The notes under the pieces were generated by a model. That model had not been told where the DNA came from, searched no databases, and saw only the letters and a list, made by a program, of their open reading frames with translations. This document shows, one piece after another, positions 41,976 to 53,760 of a DNA stretch of 64,000 bases. Location: the NCBI GenBank assembly GCA_947650285.1, contig CANTFL010000455.1:100675-164674 (forward strand), read 5' to 3'. The DNA is from Hyaloperonospora brassicae (Eukaryota > Oomycota > Peronosporomycetes > Peronosporales > Peronosporaceae). The first letter of the stretch is position 1, and the number at the start of each line of letters is the position of its first letter. Both the position numbers and the translations under genes were made by a program.

Positions 41976-43301
41976 TTACTTCGACATCAATTCGACTTTA
42001 TCCAGTATCCTTTCTATCAATAGCGCAATCGCCAATAGCGCGTCTGCGATCTTTGCTGCAAACTTCTTGATCGTGGATATGATTTTCTTGACGGTAGAAC
42101 TGGCAGATATTTTCTTCCAGTACCGTGCTGACTCGTGCGGAAGATTTTTGATGGCCGCCTTGTAATTTGATGCATGCTTCCTGACTTGCACTTTTACTAC
42201 AAACCACAGGGCTGCTCTTATCACACCTCTGACAGTATCTGCAAGCTCCGTGAATTTGTTCTTAGGTCTTACCGTTGAGATTTTAAGTTCCATCCAGTAT
42301 GGCAAGTACTTGTTCAGGTGCTTACCGACGATTGTCTTGTACCTTCTGGCGTGCTTTTGCAGTGAAAATTTGATTAACTTGAACGCAATCTTCATTACCA
42401 CGTCTGTGACCATCTCTCCAAAAGTCGTACGCGTGGTCTGCAATGACATATCAGCGCCAATTGCCTTCCAATTCGGTAACAACTTCTCTACCAGCCGATT
42501 GATAAACTCCCCCACCTTCAATGCGTGCTTTTTGACTTGCACTTGAACAAACAAAATCGCAACTCTCACTACCGTGTCTGCTATCTGCTCTTCAAGCGTC
42601 CTCTTGATTCTCATGACTTCCGGATGTGCAGCCAGCGTCTTCAAAAGCGATGCCGACTTATTCGAAAGCCCGTCGATGGCCAACCTGTACTTCGATGCGA
42701 GAGTTTCGAGATATATCGTACTCATTGTCGCACCGACCTTCATCACCTCATTGAACGTCTGTGAAAGCTCCATAAGCTTGGCCTTGATTAGTAGAGAGGA
42801 TGGACTGTTGCCCAGCGTGTTCCATAACGGTGCTATCACTCCCAGAGTCTTCTCGACGACTGTTTGAAGTAGTACAGCGAGATAAGTAGCTGGCACCATC
42901 GCTGAACCCGCAGCGGTCATCGCAGCACTTTTGGCCTTCCCCACGATGTCACTTTGCGAGACCGTCGTAATAAGCGACTTTACTTTGTTGGCGAGGCCGA
43001 AGATTCTCTTCTCATCGTCCGCTTGTATCACTTCCCAGCCGTTGCGCGCACAAGGCTCCTTCAACAGCCTCTCCATACTGGCTTCGTTGACGTAGCCTTT
43101 CACCACGAAGTTCTCACGAGCGACGTCCGGCCCCAGGACAGCCCCAGGGTCAACGACGGACATGACTGCGCCGCTGCATCTTACAAGAGCCGCCAGGATC
43201 GTCACTGCGACGTACACCAGATGCATGGTTCGTGCTGTTCCCGTCCACAAGGCGAAGCACAGGTGATCGTGCCGACTGTTTGATTGAGAGTGGGGTGCCA
43301 C
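41976..43301 (-). CDS. Secreted RXLR-like effector, copy B
   Basis: 441 codons, the same length as copy A, without indels. Met26 (ATG at 43224-43226) again starts a clear signal peptide. The motif at residues 78-81 is RLLK instead of RLLR: one transition at 43060 turns the last Arg codon AGG into AAG. DDEKR at 95-99 is kept. The N-terminal half is very like copy A; the repeat-containing C-terminal half has changed most (for example HALKVGEFINRLVEKLLPNW against NTSKLGASIYRLVNKYSPYR). RXLK variants occur among downy mildew effectors, so loss of function does not follow. Intact, no introns; expression and target unknown. Confidence 0.8.
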   Translation of the reverse strand: MAPHSQSNSRHDHLCFALWTGTARTMHLVYVAVTILAALVRCSGAVMSVVDPGAVLGPDVARENFVVKGYVNEASMERLLKEPCARNGWEVIQADDEKRIFGLANKVKSLITTVSQSDIVGKAKSAAMTAAGSAMVPATYLAVLLQTVVEKTLGVIAPLWNTLGNSPSSLLIKAKLMELSQTFNEVMKVGATMSTIYLETLASKYRLAIDGLSNKSASLLKTLAAHPEVMRIKRTLEEQIADTVVRVAILFVQVQVKKHALKVGEFINRLVEKLLPNWKAIGADMSLQTTRTTFGEMVTDVVMKIAFKLIKFSLQKHARRYKTIVGKHLNKYLPYWMELKISTVRPKNKFTELADTVRGVIRAALWFVVKVQVRKHASNYKAAIKNLPHESARYWKKISASSTVKKIISTIKKFAAKIADALLAIALLIERILDKVELMSK

Positions 43302-43470
43302 GACTAGCCGCTGTTGCGCTTTGACTACGTTGCCAACATCTTTTACTCAGCTGAGCTGGTCCAGCCCTAAAAGCGTACGTGGACAGGCGACGGCGCGTGA
43401 CAGCGCTTATTGAACGAACAACTGGGCGTTCCACTGTGAGGAACGAGTTGCAATCATTTGTTCGTTTTTA
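43302..43470 (-). promoter_or_regulatory. Conserved upstream region of the effector pair
   Basis: The stretch directly upstream of the copy B ORF is nearly the same as 7032-7200 upstream of copy A, including CGTGACAGCGCTTATTGAAC and CACTGTGAGGAACGAGTTGC. It is the likely promoter and leader. In copy A similarity breaks off at about 7206, where insertion 1 starts, so only some 250 bases of shared promoter remain there. Confidence 0.45.
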
Positions 43471-43872
43471 CATGTTATGGCTTCCCTGGTGCCAATGCCG
43501 TAAATGAGTAGACGGACCTAAACGAGCTCTGTTATCGATTGTTGTGTCAAGCAGTGCTGCGTGTGTAGGTCGCTCGCTATCGATTGCTTCGAGAGAACCT
43601 GCGTGAACTGGTAGTGCCAAATGTGAGAGCCGCTCTAGAGTGGTAACAAATCTGGTCCCGCTTTGAACCAATTCCATACAAAAGCAGATGAACCCCCAGA
43701 ATGTGCTATCTGCGACAATTGTGATTTCGCCTACAATGTTTGTGCTACAAAACCTGTATTCTTCGGCTTAAACAGATGCTCAACAGCCCCTTTTGTACCA
43801 TGTAGTGTCTCATCTGCTAGCCCTTAACTCGTCTCACATCGCTGCAAAGTTTCAACATCAGGTAGTCTCATC

Positions 43873-44365
43873 CATCTACTTGCTTTACCGGGCAATTTAG
43901 GACGCCCACGTCATCCGCTGCCCCTCAGCAGCCAAAATGAGTGAAAAACATTACTGCTAATTATCATCCTTAGCTGCATTGAAAGCCTCCACGGCGAGGT
44001 CCTTTCACGTGACTTTGCGCAATTCCGGCACAAACGTTTGTACAGGTGCTTTGGGATCATCAGATGATATCGGCAATCAGCAGTTTGTCGCGCTTAAATG
44101 CCGAGATTGTTGGTATAAGTCTTTGATACCCCTCTGGTCCAAAGTTAATCTTTAGCCGACACTAGACGCCAGAAACCTCGAGGCAATCCGATATTGCCGC
44201 CCTTTCAATTATTTTAGACGGCTTCGACATATTCGTATACCAATGCGCGTACAGCAAACAAGAGAGATGTGTCGACCTGTCTTCTTGATTCCTACAGTAG
44301 CCGAAGACAACATGCCACTCGAGACTCGAGAAACAATGTCCTGGCTGCTTCTTTTCAGTTCACAG
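43873..44365 (-). pseudogene. Decayed gene of unknown family in duplicated segment (copy B)
   Basis: Counterpart of 11800-12292, offset by 32073 bases. It reads HVVFGYCRNQEDRSTHLSC, MSKPSKIIERAAISDCLEVS, the same TAG, RLKINFGPEGYQRLIPTISA, and after the same frame change SSDDPKAPVQTFVPELRKVT with the same TGA. The single base difference in the best conserved part (44153) is a synonymous Leu change, CTG to CTA. Confidence 0.35.
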
Positions 44366-44885
44366 GTGTCCACTCTAGCACTGATCCTGGTTTGCCAAAT
44401 AGAACCCAGCCAGTCAGGATCGGTCATTCCTATATATCAGAGGTGAAGGTCGGTTTGAAAAAAACTTTCACCTTCATCGTCAGAAATGAGGTGGGGAGAA
44501 GAAAAGAAGAAGAAGATCAATATATACGTCATGCACACAGCTGACACGTTTCCCACAGCATATGAGACCCTGCTACTACAGACACGACCCTGACTTTATT
44601 GTACTGCGAATGAAATGCCAAAGCATGACTAACCTCATGCATGCGCATGTAGTCCTGGAACCATGACTCAATGTACCACAGATCCAGTTGCAAGCCAACT
44701 GATGAAATCTTTAGTCTATCAGCTTGACCAATTGTTCTCAATTTGTTCTACCAAGCCATCAAACGCTAAGTGAAAGCCTTTTTCCAAACATGTGTCCGTA
44801 CAGTGAGGTGTCAAAACGCGGTGGGCTCGTTGGATGCCATTGCCCTTTGTGATTGGCAAGTGAAATTACGCTATATAAATATATA

Positions 44886-47190
44886 CTAAGGTACTGCTTT
44901 TGAAGCGTAAATTCTTATATATCTCCTTTAAATTGTTAAAAAAAGACTTTTATATAAATTTCAAAGCGTCGGGTGTATGAAAGACGTACGCAACAGGCGA
45001 CGAGAAATTATCAGCAATTAGTAATTGTATGTAGGAAAACAAAAAGACTGCATCAAACGATCACGAATTAAATAATGCACCACGAAATGAACAATACCAC
45101 TAAAGAGAAAAAATGGTAAAAAAAATAGAGCACTGTTTCAAAGTGCACTATATAATCTAAAAATAAGATGTTGCGCCAGACAATGCAAGATAAACAAATG
45201 CTTTACTGATGTATAATATACGTCCGAGTATTCGAAGGATCACATGTATAAATATCGACATGTTAACTGACATTCTCAAATGGTCATTTATAATAGCTTA
45301 AAAATATTATTTAAGGCGATTAGGGGATGGCCGGTCAGTCTACTGCATCCATTAAGTAATTGTCGTACACCATACATGCCGTTGGTACGTTAGTAACTCG
45401 ACTACATGATCGATAACATCTACGATGCGAAAATGATTATGTAATGTCCTCACAGGCAGATGGAACTGGTTAAGCATCGACTTTGATAATATTCTAAGCT
45501 ATTGCACGAACCGTTCGGTGTGAACCTAGAGTCCCGATCCGGTATGATTACGTTTACTATGTCTGCAATGAAGATTGCAGTATCGCATATATCTTCACAG
45601 CATCTAACTGCAATATATAGAGCTACACTGATACCAAAACCACCACCACCAGCCTACATATATTCCTTGGCGTCTATTCTAATACTCAAGACTGCGTGTT
45701 TTCGTGGCGTAGATCCGACTTAAGGGTTTGCAAACACCAACGTGACCACCTGCATTATCATCTAATTAATATCGTCAGCTTCTTAATATCGTGTCTCAGC
45801 TTGATTGTGTTTTCCCACCAGTCATATCGTGCTGACTCGGGTCGTACCTTCGACATGTTGATCACATAAAGGAATAAGTCATTCGACAACACCATCCCAT
45901 CATCTCTATAAGTGACTACACCACTAGGACGACAGAATTGCATGAAGTTATTCTAAAATGTGATAATGTGTGTAAGCAATATCATCAAACTATCAGCAAC
46001 AAGTTGATACCACGCTTGGCGTTAAGTATCATCAAACGATCAGCAACACTATGATATCACACTTGCCGTTAACTCACGTACTCGTCTCAACTCAAATGAA
46101 GGCCGAAGATAAAGATTACAAAATGCTCATAGGGTATTTTGATTGTGGGCATGTATAACGATATTGAACGATTTGACAACAAGCAGGTGAATGTTATCTC
46201 TTACGGTATACACGAGTATATGTTTAGCTTGTTATTATAGTCCACATTTTCTTTCTAGGATGTATGTGTTATACGCGGGTGCTTTGTTTACCTTCTCATT
46301 TGTTTCTCATATTAATTTGCTGAGTTAAATGGTGTACGTTGAACCTATTCGACTAATGTGTGCATTGTTCGTCCAGCCTCCTTACAACTTTTGCGCACTT
46401 GAGTGAGCGAGGCACTTGTCTACACTATTGTCTTTGTAGCATAGCTTGAGCAAACAATAATAAATATGAATGAATTGTATTTACACTTATTAGCACTTTT
46501 GGTTTGCCTATCGACCATATATTAAGCGTAATATGACAGCGATGTGGGAGCCCCAATGTCAAGCCACGCATGAATAATTTAACAATAAGTTCAGAGCAGA
46601 ATGGTCCGCGGTCAAAAGATCGAGTCCTATTGTTGCCAGTCAGTCCAGAATTGTAATGGTAATCGCACTGAAGAAGAAGAAGCAGCTTATTGCTGATTCT
46701 ACGATATTGCAGAATTGATATAACGCGGTCGAAAAAAAGGTGGCATCACCTTTTGGCAATATGTGCAACTTCCAGATATGTCGCAGAAGCAGGGCGCTGC
46801 AGCATCAAAGGTTAATATTACTTTGTGATAATTCTTCTGTTGCCGTGCCAACCCAGATGAGTCGACATAAAGGCCTAAAACTGACATCTGTTTGCTAACG
46901 CTAACAAAAGAGGGCACAGAATCAAATTTATGGATGAACTTGACGACGCGATCCATTAAATGCGAATTCACGTCGACGCGGTGAATGCAAAGCTCGTACT
47001 TACTAGTTTAAAAATCGCCATAATAGCAGGCATTTCGTTGCTGAGCTTTATGAATTGATTTAGTTATGTCGAAAGCGAATGTCAAGGTATCGACCAGCCT
47101 ATCGCTTGGCGTGCTGTGCGCAATTGTTATATCAAGTCGAGTTCCCAGACTTTACGCAGCGTAATCGGGACAGGCTTACGCATATCAAAC
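44886..47190. other. AT-rich DNA with weak ORFs
   Basis: Long A/T runs at 44930-45200. A minus-strand ORF at 46699-46971 (HLMDRVVKFIHKFDSVPSFV, with CFCDISGSCTYCQK) contains clustered Cys but fits no family I know. No LTR, tRNA or coding hallmark found. Confidence 0.35.
45980..46073. repeat. 47-bp tandem duplication
   Basis: TATCATCAAACTATCAGCAAC... at 45980 recurs as TATCATCAAACGATCAGCAAC... at 46027, each ending in GATA-CAC-CTTG-CGTTAA. Two diverged copies. Confidence 0.8.
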
Positions 47191-47360
47191 ACTATAACGG
47201 GTGCTCCCGTTACATGTCATTGCCATAAACAGAGACAATGCTAATATTTAAAATCCGTACGATTCATCGATACTTAATTTTGTTTAATAATTGAAGAAAT
47301 AGTCTTTTGGAAAGTAATATTCGGTGACGCCTTACTCATTTGCTGATGTTGGTCAGTATT
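47191..47360 (+). repeat. Gypsy LTR 5' fragment, diverged
   Basis: TATAACGGGTGCTCCCGTTACATGTCATTGCC carries the palindromic LTR start (here with TGT changed to TAT) and the following CATTG-C-ACAATG-TAAT words of the LTR at 4681. Similarity fades after about 150 bases. Confidence 0.45.
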
Positions 47361-49419
47361 AAAATTAACTTCAATAACATATCATGATGGAAAATTTAGG
47401 TTAGCCGTTCGCGATCAGCTATTTTTAAACAAAGTTGTTTATTGTTTAATAAGTAATAGCAATGGAGGTTCTGTAGTATAAAATGGCAATATCTGGTATT
47501 AGTCTATATTCATGATTGCAAACGAATTCATTTATAAACATGTCATGCCTCTGCACGTACACTATACGTAAGTCTTTAAGCAGGAAGATTCTTCCACTGT
47601 GCCAGTGACGTTAGCTTGTACTTACGCAAGACACGCAGATTTTTTGCAAAGCAAAAACTCGATTGTATCGAACAAAGGCTATCATAAACAAACATCTGTT
47701 ATTCTGTACAGAGGGCAGTTGAAAAACCCTAGATACGCTAAAGTTTTAGTCGAAAATATACCCGCTTGATCAAGATAAATTTGGGCCATTTAAAGGAATG
47801 AAGTCAAAGACGGACTCGATTTTACTGAGAGCCAATATATTACTGTGAATCATAGAAGCAAGTTTGATATCTTAGGCTAATTTCATTGGTAACAACAATC
47901 TTATATGCTTCTCATGACATAACTGATTCGGAGCCTCAGTCTATATATAGACAATCCGGCAAGTAGCCTAGAAGAATTGCATCACACGCTTAATCTATAA
48001 CTCCCTGATGCAATGATCAAACTTTATGAATAGAAGGCGAGAGTGAAAGGAGCTTTCAGCGAAATTGCGACAGCACAGCGTCGATGTTTTAAGATCCAAC
48101 AGAGCGTCAAACCCTACATTTATCACGGAAAGTAAAAAGGTTTCGTTTACGTTACTCATACCACTTCAGGATTGTAATCTAGTTTTTGATAGGATACATG
48201 TCACCGCACACGAGAAAAGAGCTATAGCGGACATGTCACTGAGCGTTAGTTGATAAAAAGCATAGAGCATTTTGTCCAAAAGTTTATTATTGATTCGCTG
48301 AGCGCAAGAGTGTAATGAACATATTAATCGCCCTGCTACGTGTGTATCCGTAGACAAGCAAAAATGTGTACAGGAAATTCACTTTACGTGCTCAGATATC
48401 GTGTACAACATTTATTTTACTATTGTAAATGGATGCCGGACGAGATGTCATGCTCAGCTGCCAATTTCTCAATATCATATCCATGAATAAGCTGACAGCA
48501 TCACTCGGTAAGAATTCGCATAATTTTTAAAAATGCAGACCAAATGACATGAACGCTTCACAACTTTTAAATTTCTACGGATAAGCGCAATATGGCTATC
48601 GTGCAACCTTCTTTGTTTTTGATTTTATTAAATCCTAATTTAAAATTTAGTCATTATGTAATAAAACTTTCGAAGGACGTGCGGAGGTGCATTTAGAGTC
48701 TATGACTCGTCACTTTTATTTTTTATTTAACTGATCTATATATGCTTGTCTCTAATGCGGAGTATTTGACAATTAAAGTTATTGATGCGTCCTGACATCA
48801 TCATGTTATGTAAACTAGATTACAAATCGCATAAAATCGCTCAGTGGCCGCGCAGGCGCAACTAAGTAGTTTTAAGGAACGTATCTCAGTGACACAAGAG
48901 TCTTGTTATTTTACTAGCACACACTCAAAAATGGGGTTCAATCTAGTTGAATGCGAGCCGTCATTTTTCGATAAAAGCTGTGCGTAAATTAGACATTCAA
49001 TTGAGAGTCCGGTGCTTACAGGTACGTTATCATGCCGATGTTTCGACTATTACGCCACGATTAATAAATTCAAAACAGGATGATAATGTAAATCAACGCA
49101 GCGGCAAACTTTAGCACTATTACTTATGTTCTACAGAGACCGGTCATTGCATCCTTTAATCGGCGATGGTAAAAGCTGAGGCCAAACAAATATTCTTTAA
49201 AACTGTGTGGTTGTATTAAATTTACTGACAGACATTTATCGATATATTCAGGTCCTGCTTTTTGCTTAAATATCGTTCAGCTCTTCTTCAAAGAAGTGAG
49301 TCAGTCTTTACACGTAATCCATGAACCCGAACGGTGGCATTTATATAAGAATCCGTACCGTCGTGAAGCAAACGACGTATCTCTATTGTTCATTTACATC
49401 GTTCGATCATATATTATTG
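47361..49419. other. AT-rich DNA, nothing recognised
   Basis: Very AT-rich with only short ORFs (longest about 60 codons, for example 48065-48253) and no motif. It may contain unrecognisable transposon remains. Confidence 0.4.
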
Positions 49420-49981
49420 TGTTGTGGCGATCTTTCTTTATGTAGTCGATCCCAACTCTTCACTGGCGCCCTCACGACCTACTAACGGACTGGGTACTTC
49501 GATTCTTTGCTGTTTACTTCGCTCACCTTGTGTACCTGTTGGTGGGGCGGGTTGCACTTTTCCAGGTGGACTCGTCTCACTACAAAACATGATCGAGATG
49601 GAGATTGGGGATGTCGCATAGAACACTGTAGAAGATAGCAGGTGGACTTGTAAGGAACATGATATGGGTCACCCTGATCTGTAACAGATCTACTTGTTTT
49701 CTGCGTCTAGTCGCAGTTGGGGTGTTGTTTGAGAGTCCTTGATCCCTGGCCAAACAATCCAGAGATGTCACTTTATTTAGGAATGTAACTTCTCTTGACG
49801 TCGGGTGGCCAGTGATCCACTTGGAAAAGACGTTGCTACGCGTACGTAGAAGCAAAATGAACTCTGTTTCATGTGAATTAAACAAACCCAACAATAATAT
49901 CGATATCCCCATTTCATGGATATCGCTTTCCATATATCGCTCTCTCTAGACGGTAGCGATCTTGCACTTGCGTGGCCCACA
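49420..49981 (-). repeat. R2 LTR f
   Basis: On the minus strand starts TGTGGGCCACGCAAGTGC and ends GATCGCCACAACA. Compared with LTR g it lacks about 100-140 bases near 49640-49690. No primer-binding site follows, so it serves as a 3' LTR. Confidence 0.7.
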
Positions 49982-49989
49982 TCTGATAT

Positions 49990-50160
49990 AATTATCCGAT
50001 CGCAGTGGCCCTTCTAATCGCCGATCGTGTGGCGTAACCCACACTATCCTGATCGCGATCACATACCTGATCACTGATCAAGATCTCGATCGCCTTCTGA
50101 TCCCGATCGCCTTCCTGATCGCGGTTTCGTTCTTGATCGACTGATCTCCAACGTAATTTC
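49990..50160. repeat. GATC-rich tract before LTR f
   Basis: Words such as GATCGCGATC, GGCGATCGGGATCAG and GATCTTGATCAGTGATC repeat on the minus strand and end in ATTATATCAGA just before the LTR; the tract before LTR d ends in AGTATATCAGG. Confidence 0.7.
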
Positions 50161-50559
50161 CCCCATGCCTATAACCCCATCTCCAGGACTCATACCGTTT
50201 GTCCGTCATACTTTTATCCAATATCGCAGGCCCCATCCTGTCCGATCTGAAATCCAGTTCTGTCTGACCGTTCAGTGGACGCGATCCTCCCAGTTTTGGG
50301 ACCGGCGCTGCCAAACGTTAACTGACTCGATTATAACTGGAACTCGATCAGTTCCCCTATCGCGGATTTCCGTAGTTGCTTCACCACACCATTGTCATAT
50401 TTACCGCCAACGCGGTACCATGGTTTAGCACCAGCCTGTAGATAACTGCGTTTGGAGGTTTCAAGAACATGATATTACCCTGTTGGCCTTTACCCGAGGC
50501 ACTCAGGCCAGATCTCGCCTCACCCAAGTTTTAAGCTTTGGAAGGTTGCCCCCGATTCT

Positions 50560-51130
50560 AAGCTCGATTGACTTACCGGCCGGGATCCTTATATGTTGAT
50601 CGTTAAAAATTTATCGCTGATGTATTCAATCTGTACGGCAGTCCTCTTCCTACCAAGCTTGTTTGAATCTCATACGGTAGACATAGTGTCCCATCGATCA
50701 AATCAAAGCTGATAATGTTTTGCCAAAAACATAAAATACATGCCGAGTTTGGCTTTTCTCCTCTCTTGATCTCTGACTCATTCGTCGAAATCGTATACTA
50801 GCGATCCGTCAAATGTTACATTGATCTTGATTCGTCCCAACGTGATGCAGGTATTCTCTCCGATTCCAACACATCCTTGCTTCCGACTCTCATCAATCAC
50901 ACATCCCACCTAACGAGCAAAGTTTATTTCGATAATTTATATCTCTGCTCCAAGGTCAAACAACATAGTAGCGTTCTAATTTCTGATCGTGCATACAGCC
51001 TTCACTCGCTACAAACACTTCTACGTGATGTGATACTTCCAATACCAGCGCGACTTCCTTACGGTGAGATCGAGTTCACTCTTCATAGGAGATCGAGTAT
51101 ATGCGTCCACTCTTTTCACACTTGATATCG
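50560..51130 (-). pseudogene. R2 element III retropepsin remnant
   Basis: Minus-strand reading: MKSELDLTVRKSRWYWKYHI, then LFDLGAEI (50945-50967), where the active-site Asp remains but the usual Ser/Thr is Leu, then VGCVIDESRKQGCVGIGENT, INVTFDGSLVYDFDE and, one frame over, LIDGTLCLPYEIQTSLVGRG with LPYRLNTSAI. It is the same protein as in element I and better preserved. Several stops are present. Confidence 0.65.
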
Positions 51131-51882
51131 GAGAGACAAAGGTAGAACCATCACGCAAATTAGCGATCGGATTGATCTGATTGTCAAACTCTTAATATCG
51201 CTTTTGCCTATCAACACATGTATAAATGCAAAGCCTAGAACCTCCAGCTCGTTACATATTCAAATCTAGCGAGCGTCCTACTTTAACATCTCCTCAACTC
51301 CCATATTGCACCAGAAAAAATCCCAAAAGGCCCTTCCAAGAGCGACGAGTATACCGGCTCAGCTAATTATACCAGTTCCGGGCAGGGCCGGTGAGGAGAT
51401 TTCCAACAATTGGTCACTTCGCTTCATATAGGGCTTGGTTCCGTAGTAATGCGGACCAAATTCTGTTGATCCAGCTCCCAACCTGAACTTCATCTCTGTA
51501 CTTTACGTCTAATTCTTCAGAGCCGCGATCGTAGACATCCGAATCCGCGGCGCGCTTAGTATACCACCATAAGCCGCTTCATTATCCGCTGCATATGGTC
51601 GTCCGAGATCGTCGTGACCTTAGATCTCCTTCATCTGGGTAATAAGCATCCAATCTGGCCTGATGCGATACGACCGATTCAATTTCGGCATCCGCGATGA
51701 ATGTCTCCTGCTTCCTCGCACGTCTCACTGTATGAGTTGGGTAAACTGCTTGACGGGCTTGTTCGCGCTAATTTTGATGGATGCGTTTCGTGGCAGACTC
51801 GAATACTACTGCAATGGTCCTGGGATCTTCGGGCTTACGTTTTCTTGCGCGCGCACGGCTGCCGTGCTCAAAAATTTATTTA

Positions 51883-52836
51883 TTATTCATAGAAGATCTC
51901 GCAGATAGCTTGCTCCACATGATCCTTGTGGTATTCGCTTGATACCCATCGAGTCGTCAGATTTGATCTCAGCTTCAGCTGAAGCTCACTGCGAAGATCC
52001 GGTATGGTGTCTCTCGAGAAGTCCAGGATCGCCATATTCGCTTGGGTTTTCATCTTTTGTTCAGTTGCCAACGGAAATAGCTTCTGATAAATATACTGAA
52101 ACGATTGGGTTACTGAATCTTGTTCACTATTCAACAGCTCTTTAACGTCGAATGATCCTGGGACGAATCCAGCCTCCTGTAGTAGCTGCATAATCCCTTG
52201 TATACCATCCAGTATGTTAGCTACTTTGGCTGAGTTGGATACTGGAGCTAATTAAATCATTCCAATTGGATTGGAAATCAGCATCTGGAGTACTGGCTCA
52301 CTTTACAGCAACTTCTTGTTCGTCTTCCAATTGTACTATTTCGTCACCTGTTTAAGCTGTCAACCCACTATCTTTACTTTGTCTTTAATAACCTGAATCG
52401 GTCGTCCAACGGGTTTTGTAGAGTGATCTTGTTGGTCCAGTGCAAATCCTTCCTTCTTCACTCATATCAACTTCGAGCTGTCCTCTTCTAAAATCGCGAA
52501 ACTGATGTTAAATGTACTATTTTGGTCCTAACCGAAAGGTTTTCATCATTTAAATTGTTCTTCGCGGCTCTATCCGCCGTGGTCTCCGTCTGGTCCTCCG
52601 AAGAGGGCCCGAGTTTTCTTTTCCATATGGGGCGATCGATATACATCCTTAATTTTCTTGTTATCAGATCCCCTCCCAAAATTATAGTAATTCAGAGATC
52701 GATTCATTTCGCGCGTTTGTGGTGATCCCTCAGCTTCCAAAGCTTCCATTCCAGGTTCCAAAATAATTTTGACATCTTCTCCAAGGACCCCACGGTAAAA
52801 TCCCAAGTCACCAGAAGATTCAGACACGCGCACCAT
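51883..52836 (-). pseudogene. R2 element III gag
   Basis: The frame is already open inside LTR g (from 52980, QPAPLTGTQGE) and crosses the LTR end as STTMVRVSESSGDLGFYRGV, then EDVKIILEPGMEALEAEGSP and SDNKKIKDVYRSPHMEKKTR until a stop at 52570. After scattered stops a clean 102-codon stretch follows (52191-51883): MQLLQEAGFVPGSFDVKELL, QSFQYIYQKLFPLATEQKMK, LRSELQLKLRSNLTTRWVSS. The same gag block is found in the other R2 copies. No zinc knuckle seen. Confidence 0.55.
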
Positions 52837-53540
52837 TGTGGTGGAGTGGTATTCGCTCTTTTGAAGAATCGATACCAACTCTTTACTGGCGCCCGTACGA
52901 CCTACTAACGGACTGGGTATTTCAATTACGTGCTTTATACTTCGCTCACCTTGTGTGCCCGTTAGTGGGGCGGGTTGCACTCTTCCAGGTGGACTCGTGT
53001 CACTACAAAACTTGACCTTGTTTGCGATGGGGTCGAGGTTTGATCTCGGTGTGGAAATCTTTGCACCGCGATTGAGGTTAACGTAATCTCGTATAATTCT
53101 TCACGGCATCACTTGCATACTTGTAGGGTGCTCGATATGAGTCACCCTGATCTGTAACAGATCGCCTTATTCAAATGAAGCCCTTTATTTGCGAGCCTTC
53201 CGACCACTTGAGCCGTCCCGCGGTCTTAAGTCCTCAACCATAAAGGATTTTCTGAGTTCAGTAGCAATTAATGTGTTGTTTGACAGTCCTTGATCCCTGT
53301 TCAAACAATCAAGATATATCACTTGATTGAAGTATGTAACTTTTCCTTGATGTCGGGTGGCTAGTTATTCACTCGGAAAAGAATTTGAAACATTTACGTA
53401 GAAGCAAATTGAACTATTTTTAATGGTAAAGCATCGAACCAAAAAACCTAACACATCGATAGGCCTATTTGCAACACGAAATTTGAAGCCATGCGTCTCC
53501 TTCTCAAGGTGATAGCCCCTTTGTACCTGTTTACCTCACA
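52837..53540 (-). repeat. R2 LTR g
   Basis: About 704 bases; on the minus strand starts near TGTGAGGTAAACAGG and ends CTCCACCACA. Followed one base later by TGGTGCGCGTGTC. Upstream of it lies an integrase tail, not a GATC tract. Confidence 0.65.
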
Positions 53541-53760
53541 CCAAGAGCGCTTTCTCTGAAAACTTGGCGTGACGGATCGGATCAAAAACGTGGGATCCAC
53601 TCATTCCAGCCATTATTATCATAATCAAAATCCTTTCGGACTTAACGGACGTCTTCGATCGGTGAACTCCCACCTCTCAACTCAACGGTAAAAAGCTCGT
53701 GATAGCGTTAGCAAACCTGTCACTGCCTTTAAGATAATTTGTCGAATTAGGCTATTTCGT
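53541..53760 (-). pseudogene. R2 integrase tail fragment
   Basis: Aligns with 15590-15700 of element I (TTCGGACTTAA-GACG..., CTCA-CTAA-GGTAAA). The minus strand reads HELFTVELRGGSSPIEDVR and VRKDFDYDNNGWNEW, resembling the acidic C-terminal end of this family's integrase. So another R2 copy once lay upstream and shares LTR g. Confidence 0.4.

Larger units (their letters stand above)
41894..44885 (-). repeat. Segmental duplication, copy B (uninterrupted)
   Basis: A continuous segment of about 2.99 kb matching the three blocks of copy A in order and orientation. It holds effector copy B, its upstream region, the uninterrupted target sites of both insertions (near 43475 and at 43612-43613), and the decayed unknown gene. 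It gives the ancestral arrangement. Confidence 0.87.
49420..53540 (-). mobile_element. R2 element III: gag-protease LTR element without RT/integrase
   Basis: Minus-strand order: LTR g (53540-52837), a possible primer-binding site TGGTGCGCGTGTC (from 52835), gag (52836-51883), a poorly conserved part, protease (about 51130-50560), GATC tract (50160-49990), LTR f (49981-49420). Between the protease and LTR f only about 0.6 kb remain, too little for RT, RNase H and integrase. So it is either an internally deleted copy or a non-autonomous form. The 5 bases outside the LTRs do not match. Confidence 0.65.

Noticed and set aside
49459..49480. TGGCGCCC on the plus strand in several R2 copies, like a lysine-tRNA primer site
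   Set aside because: The protein-coding frame conserved between copies runs on the other strand straight through this block, which lies inside the LTR. The element orientation is therefore opposite to that needed.
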